The notes below the pieces were generated by a model, which did not search any database, was not told the DNA's origin, and saw only the letters and a list, made by a program, of their open reading frames with translations. Below are positions 58,401-64,000 of a DNA stretch of 64,000 bases, piece by piece. Source of the stretch: Psococerastis gibbosa (lineage: Eukaryota; Arthropoda; Insecta; Psocodea; Psocidae); assembly GCA_963971405.1 (NCBI GenBank), contig OZ020489.1:32955047-33019046 (forward strand), written 5' to 3'. Every line of letters begins with the position of its first letter. Position 1 is the stretch's first letter. A program made the position numbers and the translations under genes.

Positions 58401-61225
58401 TATGTAATCACAACACAGGTTTCAACTTGTTTTGAAGCGTACACTGGATTTAAAAACGTATTTTTAGTCAGTAAAACTGCTTTATATTGGATAAACCGAT
58501 TTAAAAAAAAGGATTTTATCACACTTCTGTCCTACTTAACCAATTATAACCGCACTGAAACAGTTTAATTAGGCTTAAAGTCGCAAAAACAGGCCCGTGA
58601 CATTTACCGCATGTATCACCGCTCGCTGCCATAGGCGTACTCAATACGGTGTAATCTCTGTGCAAGAAGCTTTTCGTTTTTAGTTTTCTATCTTTCGAAA
58701 AACATTTCCCCGATACTGTTCATATATTGAAAATAGGCTAACGGTAGAAAATTGAAGAATTTATCTTCTGTATTACTGCTCGAGAGTTTTTCTAATATTT
58801 TTGTAATTTTTTTTGTCAGTTTATTACTTAGATACAGGTATCAGGTAGTTTGTACTGTACTGTACGCGTTTTTGTTGTGCGAAATTTTCGAATTATCTGC
58901 AGGAAATTTTTCTACTCTGCAATTAAGAAGCCGATACTTTTCATTCCTCATCGCATGTCCGAAGTGTGTTCGTTTCTGTCAACAGCAACTCGGCTTCTGT
59001 ATCCATACTGTATATAATACGGTATAATACTAGTAGTACTATGTAAACATATTATTATTAACACAAAGGAAAAGGAAGTGCCCATTTCCTTTGTCTCCGA
59101 AGAGCGATTTCCGCAACCTCATCAATAATTTGAAAATATGTGAAACGCTATTTTCTTCCGTGTTCTTATGACAGTTATCGTAGGGTTGTAACATCTACCT
59201 TCTATGAGACGGGAATAATACATTATCTTGTATTACAGTACTTTTAAAGGGAGTTGTTGAAATTGTTGTTGGTGTTTCGGTAGACAGAATGAACTGGCAA
59301 GGACAATAAATCAACACTGAACGTTTTCTTATTCCTTCTCACCGTTTCTCTTGGGAAAATAATAGCGCGTAGCTCTTCTCATATTGCTCCGCTACTCTTA
59401 AGGGCTCCCTACAAATTTTCCTCTCAGCAGCGGTTGATAACAGGATAGGTACCTTTTATCAGTACATCCAGTTCCTCAAATACCTGCGGCCTATACATTA
59501 ATGACATGTAGAGTAGTGGTACATGGACTCTAACTTTCTCCTGAAATGTTGTTGGTTCGAGTCCCACACTTTATTAACATTAACTTTATTAACATATCAT
59601 TAATGGCTCTACGATACGATTGATAATTCATTTAAAATTTGAATTTGTGCAAAGAAGTGAAATATTATTATCCTTCGATTTTCTCTCGTACCTAATGAAA
59701 CAGAAATCATTGAGTGATATGCTATGATCTACTTTTTCTTCTTCTTCTTTATAATAATACAAGCGGTTCCCGGCGCAGTCTCCGGCTGCTGCCTCCACCA
59801 CTTGCGCCTGCCGTGGGTGACAGCTTGGCCTTTGGCCTCGCGGTCACTGCTCATGTAAATTAATTGTGGTAACACACAACACACACGCAGCACCAACTGT
59901 CGGGATAAACGAAAATGAATGGTAGCGCAGTCTGCCGCTAGATGTCAGTTGATGTCGGTTGGCGATGGTAGCGCCAACTGTCGGGATAAACGAAAATTAA
60001 ATGCAGCGCAGTCTGCCGCTAGTTGTCGGTTGATGTCGGCAGTCTGCCAAATCCAATGTAAAATATTCCAAAATCAAATTATAAAAACCTTCTCCAGTGG
60101 ACGAAAGTGTTAATCTAAACCATCCTCGAAATATATTGAACTCCTTGAACACACACAACAATATTCATCATAATCGGTCCAGTCGTTTGAGAGGAGTTTG
60201 GATTCAGTCGAAATATGTATATATATATATTAAGATTATTAACGTTTATGCAGAAACACATGCCCCCAAGTTGTATAACTTGTCGAGGGCTCATACATTA
60301 AGGCTTTAAATGATCCAAAATTGTTTATTTCACATCTGTGATCGGAAAGTTATTACACATTAAAAAAAATAGGCATTTTCAAAATTACTCCTAACAGCCA
60401 TTTTTTTAAATTGTACATTTTGTATTCGCCGTTTTTGGTTGCTTTTTAAGATCAACTGGTAATTTCTAATATAAGAATAATAATAAACGAGACTCTGCCC
60501 CTCTTCGCAGGCCTTCAACAGCTTGACCCTGCCGGTGTGGTGGGTCTGGGCGCTTCGTTCCTTGCCTTCTGACGCAGTTTTGCGCCAACTTGGACTCGGA
60601 CAGCCACGAGGGGTCCGTTAGTTATCAAGATACAGAAATTAAGTTACCATATTTGTGATTAACTAATCGTGACTTAAATAGTATAATAATATAAATAAAA
60701 TATAAACAATATTAATATATAAGAATGGGTTACTGTCTTACTGAAGAAGAGAGACAGCTGCGATACCTGATATAAAAAGTAGAAGCGCGAAATGGCTTTG
60801 GCATTTATTAAGACACGAAAATCTGGTACACGCCATCATTGAGAACACAGTGGAAGATAAGAGAGGGCGGCCGAAGAAAGAATTCATCGATCAACTGAAG
60901 GAGGACGCATGAGCTCGAGCAGGAGGGCGCAGGACCGAGAGAGCTGGAGAATGATAAGCAGGGAGTTGCTGCTAACCAATCGTTGAGATTGTGACCTCAG
61001 AAGAAGAAGAATGGGGATTCTTCAACAGGCGATGAGTTTGTGACTTGGTGAGTTAATTTATGGAGGTAGTAATACGGTTAGTGACTTACCTTCTTGAGTC
61101 TGTGAAGACTACGCGGGTGGCTACAACGACAAACCCCAGAACACTAAGCATCAGGACGGCGTTACAAGTGTAGATCCACAGTCTGTAGTAGTTCATAGCC
61201 TTGCCCTGCCGTTTGGGAGGACCGC
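42859..61225 (-). CDS. Tetraspanin, two exons seen, 5' end incomplete
   Basis: Four-pass membrane organiser protein. Exons: 61090-61225, then 42859-43867, joined in phase 2 across a 17.2 kb intron. TM1 is in the first exon (NYYRLWIYTCNAVLMLSVL), TM2 LLYAYLALLMQSGVLQLLG, TM3 LNAYWFVLFFLLCGDAML, TM4 ILGVLGYCVLAFLKLCFLG. The large extracellular loop has CCG, PESCC and two further Cys (ESCAG, PGCEQ), the six-cysteine tetraspanin pattern. An unusually long charged Glu/Lys stretch lies between the PESCC and ESCAG cysteines, and a ~90 residue cytosolic tail ends CRTAQI. The first exon opens with two bases completing a codon before GGPPKRQGKAMNYYRLW, so either an upstream exon exists or the internal Met before NYYRL is the start. 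I cannot assign the subfamily. The intron hosts the intact LINE, two hAT relics, SINEs and MITEs. Confidence 0.9.
44800..46050 (-). pseudogene. Decayed hAT-family transposase
   Basis: Minus-strand pieces in different frames align in order with the insect hAT transposase core: ETILSWDLSDQVKRLCFDTT (45694-45951, containing the CFDTT-NTG motif), SGPENHLFKL, then after a frameshift QDYKELMHLTIIYLEGIPE and RRPAGLHRARSMAKA (~45500-45640), then WYLSQGLSFAFFNEELPVK (~45200-45270). Several stops and frameshifts break it, so it is not functional. Terminal repeats were not identified. A 169-codon open frame on the opposite strand (44851-45360) is antisense to this relic and was not called. Confidence 0.72.
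46884..47205 (+). mobile_element. tRNA-derived SINE copy with internal insertion
   Basis: The head (ACATGTGAGTCAGGACATAG to ACCCGAAAGGTTGTTC) and the tail (ATTTTCTGGCCATGCTTCGG onward) of the SINE are separated by ~120 bp of foreign sequence (~46927-47063) that replaces the B box. Ends in an AT-rich TTTA-like tail. Confidence 0.75.
47232..47519. mobile_element. PIF/Harbinger-type MITE with TAA target duplication
   Basis: 288 bp flanked by TAA (47229-47231 and 47520-47522). Ends GGCCCCGTGCACACGG and, inverted, GGCCCAGTACATACGGACG. TWA duplication and GGCC-start ends are typical of Harbinger MITEs. Non-coding. Confidence 0.75.
47660..47925 (+). repeat. Interspersed repeat, copy 2
   Basis: Second copy of the 14447 repeat with a ~50 bp insertion before CCCCGTAAGGGATATTATAG. 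Directly follows the Harbinger MITE region. Confidence 0.7.
48171..49018 (+). mobile_element. GTCT-microsatellite element, second full copy
   Basis: Same 14 nt inverted ends (48171-48184 and 48979-48992), GTCT/GTCG run at ~48296-48330, and the same right border. It lacks the C-run block before GGAAATTTAACCATAGGAAA. Confidence 0.8.
49396..49628 (-). mobile_element. tRNA-derived SINE copy
   Basis: Nearly identical to the 40036 copy, minus strand, with GGTTCGAGTCCCACACTGGC as B box and a seven-unit TTTA tail (~49396-49425). A target duplication is not clear. Confidence 0.85.
49735..50245 (+). repeat. Diverged GTCT-element relative
   Basis: Shares ATTTCGAGATTTGAACGGAG, ACTACTCAATAGGTTTCGAT, CATAAAAATCATATCTCG and TTTTCATGAAAAATTACTAA with the full copies, but is more decayed and has no GTCT run. 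A smaller fragment is at 37555-37740. Confidence 0.65.
50590..51984 (-). pseudogene. Second decayed hAT/ZBED-like transposase, interrupted by a MITE
   Basis: Minus strand: 51724-51984 reads KLLGYSKARWLALMPASDK, the hAT TRWLS-type block, followed by ~51583-51720 with NVSAMESVKEINRLL and LALKENFPPHIVRNLL. After the 50908-51576 insertion the same protein continues with AAAEFHKTSKEYLEEWCQFN and NVPTWEEVQKVLGLLITQG (50557-50905). Internal stops show it is dead. The order and spacing of blocks support a single original copy. Confidence 0.65.
50908..51576. mobile_element. MITE-like element with CAGC...CCCGATCATGG terminal repeats
   Basis: The left end CAGCCCGATCATGGCAATTT is followed by ATTATTATACCGGGGTTTATT; the right end is the inverse, with AATAAACCCCGGTATTATG then CGCCATGATCGGGCTGCTG. 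It interrupts the hAT relic, so it is younger than that copy. No coding capacity and no clear target duplication. A related right end sits at ~24075-24120. Confidence 0.75.
52805..56428 (-). CDS. LINE ORF2: endonuclease, reverse transcriptase and RNase H
   Basis: 1207 aa, uninterrupted. Domains in order: AP-like endonuclease at ~1-225 (LQINLQHAIAAS, LVQEPWL, GCDGNAHVDSWGS, ASDHCYVAF); reverse transcriptase at ~450-740 (FRPISLSSFLLKTLERLIE near 509, HGFRPGRSTESAL near 546, catalytic AYADDLVVAV near 670); RNase H at ~930-1060 (LYTDGSKMNGKAGAGIF, ELFAIHEG, SDSKSAIQAL, WVPGHSGVLGNEKADELAR); C-terminal zinc-finger-like CRFCEIGAETGWHVLMDC near 1150. Catalytic residues of all three enzymes are present. 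It mediates nicking of target DNA and target-primed reverse transcription. The RNase H domain points to the I/LOA/R1 group rather than Jockey or RTE. Confidence 0.95.
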   Translation of the reverse strand: MKMTDIKFLQINLQHAIAASSILIKTISRALINITLVQEPWLGNEGRLQGLGGFNGNIFAAAPEEKPRACILATGVHCELLPQFLTKDLVAVKVKIGYEEAVVASSYFAHDRPCPPLEVVHLVEFCKSNNLAILLGCDGNAHVDSWGSTNTNGRGDELLEFTMEFGLRVMNRGSKPTFINAIREEVLDFTFGCGRIERSLRDWQVLDEESASDHCYVAFVLLLNIPQATPSAFRNPKKTNWAEYELLLKDRLGECPPAPETTHEVEDLCNRVMEALRSSFNDSCPLSSTKTTHKTPWWTRRIEKLRKLTNKLRTRVRRGDNNVVATADYKVVLRQYKREIRASKRRCWRSYCEEIANLPEATRLQKTLSKDKRIVNGPLFCTRTNGFTTCDAEALKLLVETHFPECTFDSDGNFPPDEVSTAAISYVDPTWLTEERVTYALGMFSPFKSPGTDGIFPVLLQKGTRELTKFLTEIYKGCVRFSYIPLKWREVRVIFIPKHGRSDYTKPSAFRPISLSSFLLKTLERLIEREIRLTLTGTNELHDGQHGFRPGRSTESALHSLVSYLEGSLDSKEMALCVFLDVDGAFSNLILTAIDELLKKRKIDPQIRKWLLCMLRQRLVVCTRGGSTIRAWVARGCGQGAVTSPIVWDIVVDELLYILSCSGLYVQAYADDLVVAVKGMDLSVITELMQRALNIISQWCRPKGLNINVSKTQSVLFTRRKKLKNTTLFLNDQEIPSSKCVKFLGVHLDSKLLWNSHLDSTIAKARSVLWSLRVGFGSTWGLTTKVMRWLYVAVVRPALSYGCVVWWKRALLETSKQKLVKIQRLACISISGAMRSTPTSALEVLLDLQPLYLYLEHTASLSLHRLRITGLLCRKAPRNGHAETFHLKMPNEQKMPCDRIVRETYFTGAQARFPTREEWDENLGEIVSGFDIVLYTDGSKMNGKAGAGIFCEDPPIAISLPLGDYASVFQAELFAIHEGIKCCEDFSGKAIAVCSDSKSAIQALQRGCATSAVVRDCKAAYMSLRHHNSVTLVWVPGHSGVLGNEKADELARAGSAVFPVGPEPILPVPWRVILNQGNCVMRDKWSSVWSSASGMHHSKACLLGPDERLKRDVISSSRRAVRAAAAMLTGHGPFRVHLARLGVQVPTQDCRFCEIGAETGWHVLMDCPAVWRKRLSSVGFALGGLQAGKQLRPKEAARFATAIGLYE
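56409..58364 (-). CDS. LINE ORF1, gag-like RNA-binding protein with three zinc knuckles
   Basis: 651 aa. ORF1 proteins of this type coat the element's RNA. Near the C terminus (residues ~565-625) are three knuckles: CRKCKRYGHSSWRC and CRRCGAEGHRAKDC, both CX2CX4HX4C, and CYACNCDGHRMDSMAC, with six residues before the last Cys. The N-terminal third is basic and rich in Ser/Pro; the middle is an RRM-like stretch I could not assign firmly. The stop overlaps the ORF2 start by 20 nt, so ORF2 is probably translated by termination-reinitiation or frameshifting. The start is the first Met of the open frame; a Met three codons later (MDGNEAPGSG) is an alternative. Confidence 0.88.
   Translation of the reverse strand: MGEAMDGNEAPGSGVSDASRRKPKLLTSPTRERSNSEGPGLKAWFHEMGENEQNSLLLDKDEALRQQERTNMFPKRTVLRRTPPKSNLLDSTNANGTPPVSKRPRCEEQDASPEVFSTPRYQTIRVVSKDIPFTTTPEHQKVWEIVSDLKCVRQSLTTEDSLALLDKIILLVQSLNPVFKTSRGVDSETQTYPKRDAKDLQNIEEIHRNMLEAKNSADFSKLILMNWPQPAFRCTKLQKKSIIRSEGMRFLLVDKMEDNFLMNSLSRQLPAINRVMSTKLETGKIVLIKSSDHVLYEDELSEAEVETAQELILGLVGETPNFEHIVELIEKVGSKCQEMGVQSITMAAPHEVIEHGQLRKLAESILHSRQISVRICIQRKGPHADGEAKKVVRGRARRNNDAVTVKMSDNLTFAEAVGKLRAEINPDDVGVEIKSVVKKQDGNLNVYFKEKKSGGRNNFAVKIKEKINSEVILKNSEGVLFVSNLDEFTKETELQDAFSSSLSIDAKEIKVAGIRQARNLTYFSSVTLPIEAALLAADRGFITVGWTRAKVREKFNPDFCRKCKRYGHSSWRCEGTESKELCRRCGAEGHRAKDCQGNLHCYACNCDGHRMDSMACPDFRKAVYACRNQKHAPSGNVNEDSDIKINENDRH
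59503..59566 (+). repeat. tRNA-like head of the SINE only
   Basis: TGACATGTAGAGTAGTGGTA through GGTTCGAGTCCCACAC; A- and B-box spacing kept, but the rest of the SINE is absent. A weaker similar head lies at 25981-26042 (GGTTGTTGGGTCGAGTCCTA). Confidence 0.65.
59885..60050 (+). repeat. Two-unit tandem repeat (~75-80 bp period)
   Basis: GCACCAACTGTCGGGATAAA, then GCGCAGTCTGCCGCTAG and TTGATGTCGG occur twice in direct order. Followed by AATCGGTCCAGTCGTTTGAG and a TATA microsatellite at ~60217-60230, a pattern often seen at the end of insect non-autonomous elements. Confidence 0.65.
60745..61010 (+). pseudogene. C-terminal LINE remnant with GAA tail
   Basis: WLWHLLRHENLVHAIIENTV and KRGRPKKEFIDQLKEDA, then a stop/frameshift and AQDRESWRMISRELL; ends in AGAAGAAGAAGAA. 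Immediately 3' of it (61090) is the tetraspanin exon. Confidence 0.68.
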
Positions 61226-61611
61226 CTGTTAAAAAAGAATGAACAAATTATTTTTCATATACAAATAAATAGGCCTACAAAATTCGAGGACAAAAAAAAT
61301 TATTGAAGTGCTGAAAAAAATATTGGTGTATGCTTTTGACCACACAATAGAAGTGAAACTGCAACAATCAGTTGAAACATCCCAAAATTGAGTTAGCTCC
61401 AATAGAAGGAACCGGTAGGAGTGAACCCGTAGAGCGACTTTGGTAGCCAGGTGGTAGCGTGCTTGTACTTGTGGCAGTCTCTACAAACCTTGCGATCGGA
61501 GATGTGTCGTAACTCGACACAAGGACTTATAAGGCTACTTGGTGAGGCGATTGAAGAGGTTAATCGATAAATACATTAAATTGTTTGTACGCGATTAACC
61601 TTTTTAAAAAA

Positions 61612-62140
61612 AAACATGCTTTCCTATTCTATTTACCTATTAGTTTAGGTGCCGAGATAGATAGTATGAGTAGTTCCATGGTAAATTATTATCCTAGCGT
61701 TAAATTTCGGTTGTCTCAACTTTCCATATCCCAAAGCACTGAATTGAGGCAGATCAATATATTGCAACATACAAGTAATAATGGCAGGGTATGCAATGTA
61801 TTGGGCTATTAATTATCCATAATTGTTAAAAATAATAATTTTTTTCAAAACCAAACAAAACTTTGCTTGGGAAAGCCGGCCGCCATACCATGTTGAATCC
61901 AGCGGACCAGAGCAGGTTCAAAGCTGCAATTAACTTGGTCGTGTGCACAGTGCCGGTAGGGAAACATGGTAGGACTTGTCCTGGTCACCTCCGAACTAAT
62001 CGTGTGACTTCACTGTGTTTCTCAAGTGGTTCGGAATCCACTATAATCAGGAGGTCCTCTTCCTATGGGCCCACACCGTGGCCTGGGACTGTGTCCAACC
62101 ATACTACTACTTGCATGGGAAAGCAACCTGGTTTTAGGTA
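61612..62140 (-). repeat. GTCT-element 3' half in reverse, host of a SINE
   Basis: Reverse of the right half (GGCAGGGTATGCAATGTATT; GGGAAAGCAACCTGGTTTTA). The SINE at 61877-62115 is inserted in it. Comparable 3' remnants are at ~200-690 (host of the 396 SINE) and ~6180-6440. Confidence 0.72.
61877..62115 (+). mobile_element. SINE, ACT-tail subfamily, inside a GTCT element
   Basis: 239 bp flanked by TGGGAAAGC at 61868-61876 and 62116-62124. Starts CGGCCGCCATACC, carries the family core (GGACTTGTCCTGGTCACCTC; GTGGTTCGGAATCCACTATA) and ends CCTATGGGCCCACACCGTGG then GCCTGGGACTGTG and a short ACTACT tail, nearly the same as the LINE 3' end. The flanking sequence is a minus-orientation copy of the GTCT element. 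Confidence 0.9.
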
Positions 62141-63659
62141 TTTTATGGAGATTTCATCCATCTATTAAGACGAATGTTTGACTTCCGCAAAATGTTTTCA
62201 TAACTTTTCATTTCATGACCCACTGAGCCTAAAACCACCCCGTTCAAAATAACCGAAATTAGACGATACAGAAAAAAACTAGATTCAAACCCACGCTTAA
62301 CGCCTGCACCCGTTCAAAATGTTACATATATTTCATTTAAGAAATGTCCCTACACCTGCTCGGCCAACGCCGAAAGAGATTTTAGAAAAGCATCCTGTTA
62401 TGACAGAGACATACGGCATAGTAAAGATGGTAATTTGTTTGTCGTGCGTCGTCCATCTGGGCTTTTGGTTTGTCTGAAAATTTTTGGGGTAAACTTGGTT
62501 AAAGTCCACATTTTTCTGTTATACATTCTTCTTCTTTGATTGTTGCGGCGTTCGCACATTTAGTCCTCTGCTGCGAAAGTTGGTTATCACATTATGTATT
62601 TTAACTTTGGGATTCATAAATTTAAGCTTGTAATACACTTTATTTTTTGCATCATTATCTTAAACTAAAACTATCGAAAGCTTAACGTTTAGAGTGCAGT
62701 GGCGTAAATAACACCCCCGCAACCCCTGGGGGTGGCTCTCGATTCCAGGTTTGTTCTAAAAAAAAAAAATTATAGCTGAAATTAAATCATCCCAGTACTT
62801 CAGTTTTATCGTTGATACAACTCAAGATGTATCTAAAATCGATCAACTGTCTGTTAAACTGGGGTATGTCTTAATAAGAGTTGAAGAAAATTATAAAAAT
62901 ATTATAGAACTATTTTATTATTTATGATGCAAACTTGTCCTTCCCATTCCAATTTTGACTATCACTCATTTAAAAGATGAAATAATGAGACAAGGTAGGG
63001 CGCATCAATGTTCCTGCAGGGGGGCAGCAGAAGTTATTTATGCCACTGTTACTGCTGTTAGTGGTCGGGGTATATTCGAATCTCGCTCATTTAAGTTACC
63101 TTTATCCGCCATAACGTGTAATAATACTGGAGCTACGCTCGGGGACAGGATAAATTGAAATGGTGTGGGAGGTTCGGAGACATTTATCATGGGGGGTTCC
63201 GCTAGCTGTCCGGGCCCGTTTTATCTGAGCTCCTCAGAGGAACTGAGCAGTCAAATAATGCATTGCTGTCATGCCTTATCATATCAACACCTGTCAACAC
63301 TGCCTCCACTACTAAACTATTCTGTCTTTCGGATTCTAGCGATTTACTCTTCATATATTTGAATCTAGTCAATCCTCAGAGTTTTACCTGAGCGGCAATA
63401 AGCGCGAAAATATATGGATTTGTTCCTGTCTGGAAGTACCTAGGGGGTATGATAGGGAGGAGGGGGTATTAGATAAATGATTGTGGCACCCACCTTAAAT
63501 GGTCATATAAGCAAACTGGCAAATATTTTTTAATTTACTTGCATTTCCCTAAAGTGATAGTAAAATTAGAGGTGACGTTCTAATGTACGTGCAACTCTCA
63601 TGATACGAGTGTAAGAAAGTGGTAGTGTGGCACACACCTGAAATTGCCACCTATAATGT
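62141..63659. other. Unassigned sequence upstream of the tetraspanin exon
   Basis: No repeat or exon recognised. A 5' exon of the tetraspanin could lie here on the minus strand, but none can be supported from sequence alone. Confidence 0.5.
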
Positions 63660-63865
63660 CCTGAAGGACGTTTTGTGAACTTAGGCCTACTTATTGGTCC
63701 CTGGACTGCCATTGGTCGCCTGTCCAATGCCAACGACCCCATGGATTTCGGACACTATATTGTTTCTGTAAGAATTTTGGGCCATTGGCATACGTCATCG
63801 ATGTCAACCTACACCGGCTACTAGCAATAATGGACAAGCTGTGACAAGCTTACCATTGGCCCAGT
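63660..63865 (-). repeat. Three-copy dispersed repeat, copy C
   Basis: Reverse complement of the others: GATGTCAACCTACACCGGCT, AATAATGGACAAGCTGTGAC and AGCTTACCATTGGCC. Confidence 0.7.
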
Positions 63866-64000
63866 GTATCAGGTGGAAGCATGATTTAACCAAGAACAGA
63901 TATGAGTAAATAAAAAAAATGGTTATGGTAGACAAACAGACAAAGATTCTTGAATTCAGTTGAATTTTCCTAAAAATCTCTCAAATTTATAAATTTAAGT

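Larger units (their letters stand above)
52728..58644 (-). mobile_element. Full-length non-LTR retrotransposon (R1/LOA/I-like LINE) with target-site duplication
   Basis: The 5917 bp element is flanked by the 9 bp direct repeat TACGGTGTA at 52719-52727 and 58645-58653. On the minus strand it has a ~280 bp 5' UTR, ORF1 (56409-58364), ORF2 (52805-56428) and a short 3' UTR ending in about seven ACT-type triplets (52728-52746). Both ORFs are open, so the insertion is recent or still competent by structure. It sits antisense to nothing: it is in the same orientation as the tetraspanin whose intron it occupies. The triplet tail makes the exact 3' boundary uncertain by a few bases. Clade is judged from the endonuclease-RT-RNase H order. 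Confidence 0.92.

Overview
The window is nuclear DNA from an animal, most likely an arthropod. It is AT-rich, with widely spaced GT-AG exons of conserved metazoan genes in a dense field of transposable elements, including an RNase H-bearing R1/LOA/I-type non-LTR retrotransposon and a tRNA-derived SINE. No species can be named from the sequence alone.

Four host genes were assembled by joining exons in phase. (1) 2359-8908, minus: a complete 7-coding-exon L-2-hydroxyacid (glycolate) oxidase, 369 aa. (2) 13886-16471, minus: a complete 4-exon TBC1D7, the third subunit of the TSC complex, 301 aa. (3) 17288-30746, plus: seven exons of a pseudouridine-5'-phosphate glycosidase with all catalytic residues, running into the first strand of a PfkB-type sugar kinase; the remaining kinase exons were not found. 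TBC1D7 and this gene are divergent across an 816 bp gap that must carry both promoters. (4) 42859-61225, minus: a tetraspanin with two exons in the window split by a 17.2 kb intron; its 5' end is missing or outside the window.

The rest is mostly mobile DNA. A structurally intact LINE (52728-58644, two overlapping ORFs, 9 bp target-site duplication) lies in the tetraspanin intron. A SINE family (396-615, 18915-19150, 61877-62115) has nearly the same 3' tail as that LINE, ending in an ACT-type microsatellite. Two relatives (6694-7085, 26277-26623) have the same body joined to a different tail ending in CAA repeats. A second, tRNA-derived SINE occurs in about seven copies. There are also foldback/MITE families, an ~850 bp element with a GTCT microsatellite, two decayed hAT transposases, and several LINE C-terminal remnants.

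The most interesting signals are: five copies of a hammerhead-ribozyme-like core with compensated stem II; the SINE/LINE shared tail and the tail swap within one SINE family; and the bifunctional pseudouridine-catabolism gene, whose exons are closely followed by foldback elements and whose kinase half is missing from the expected place.
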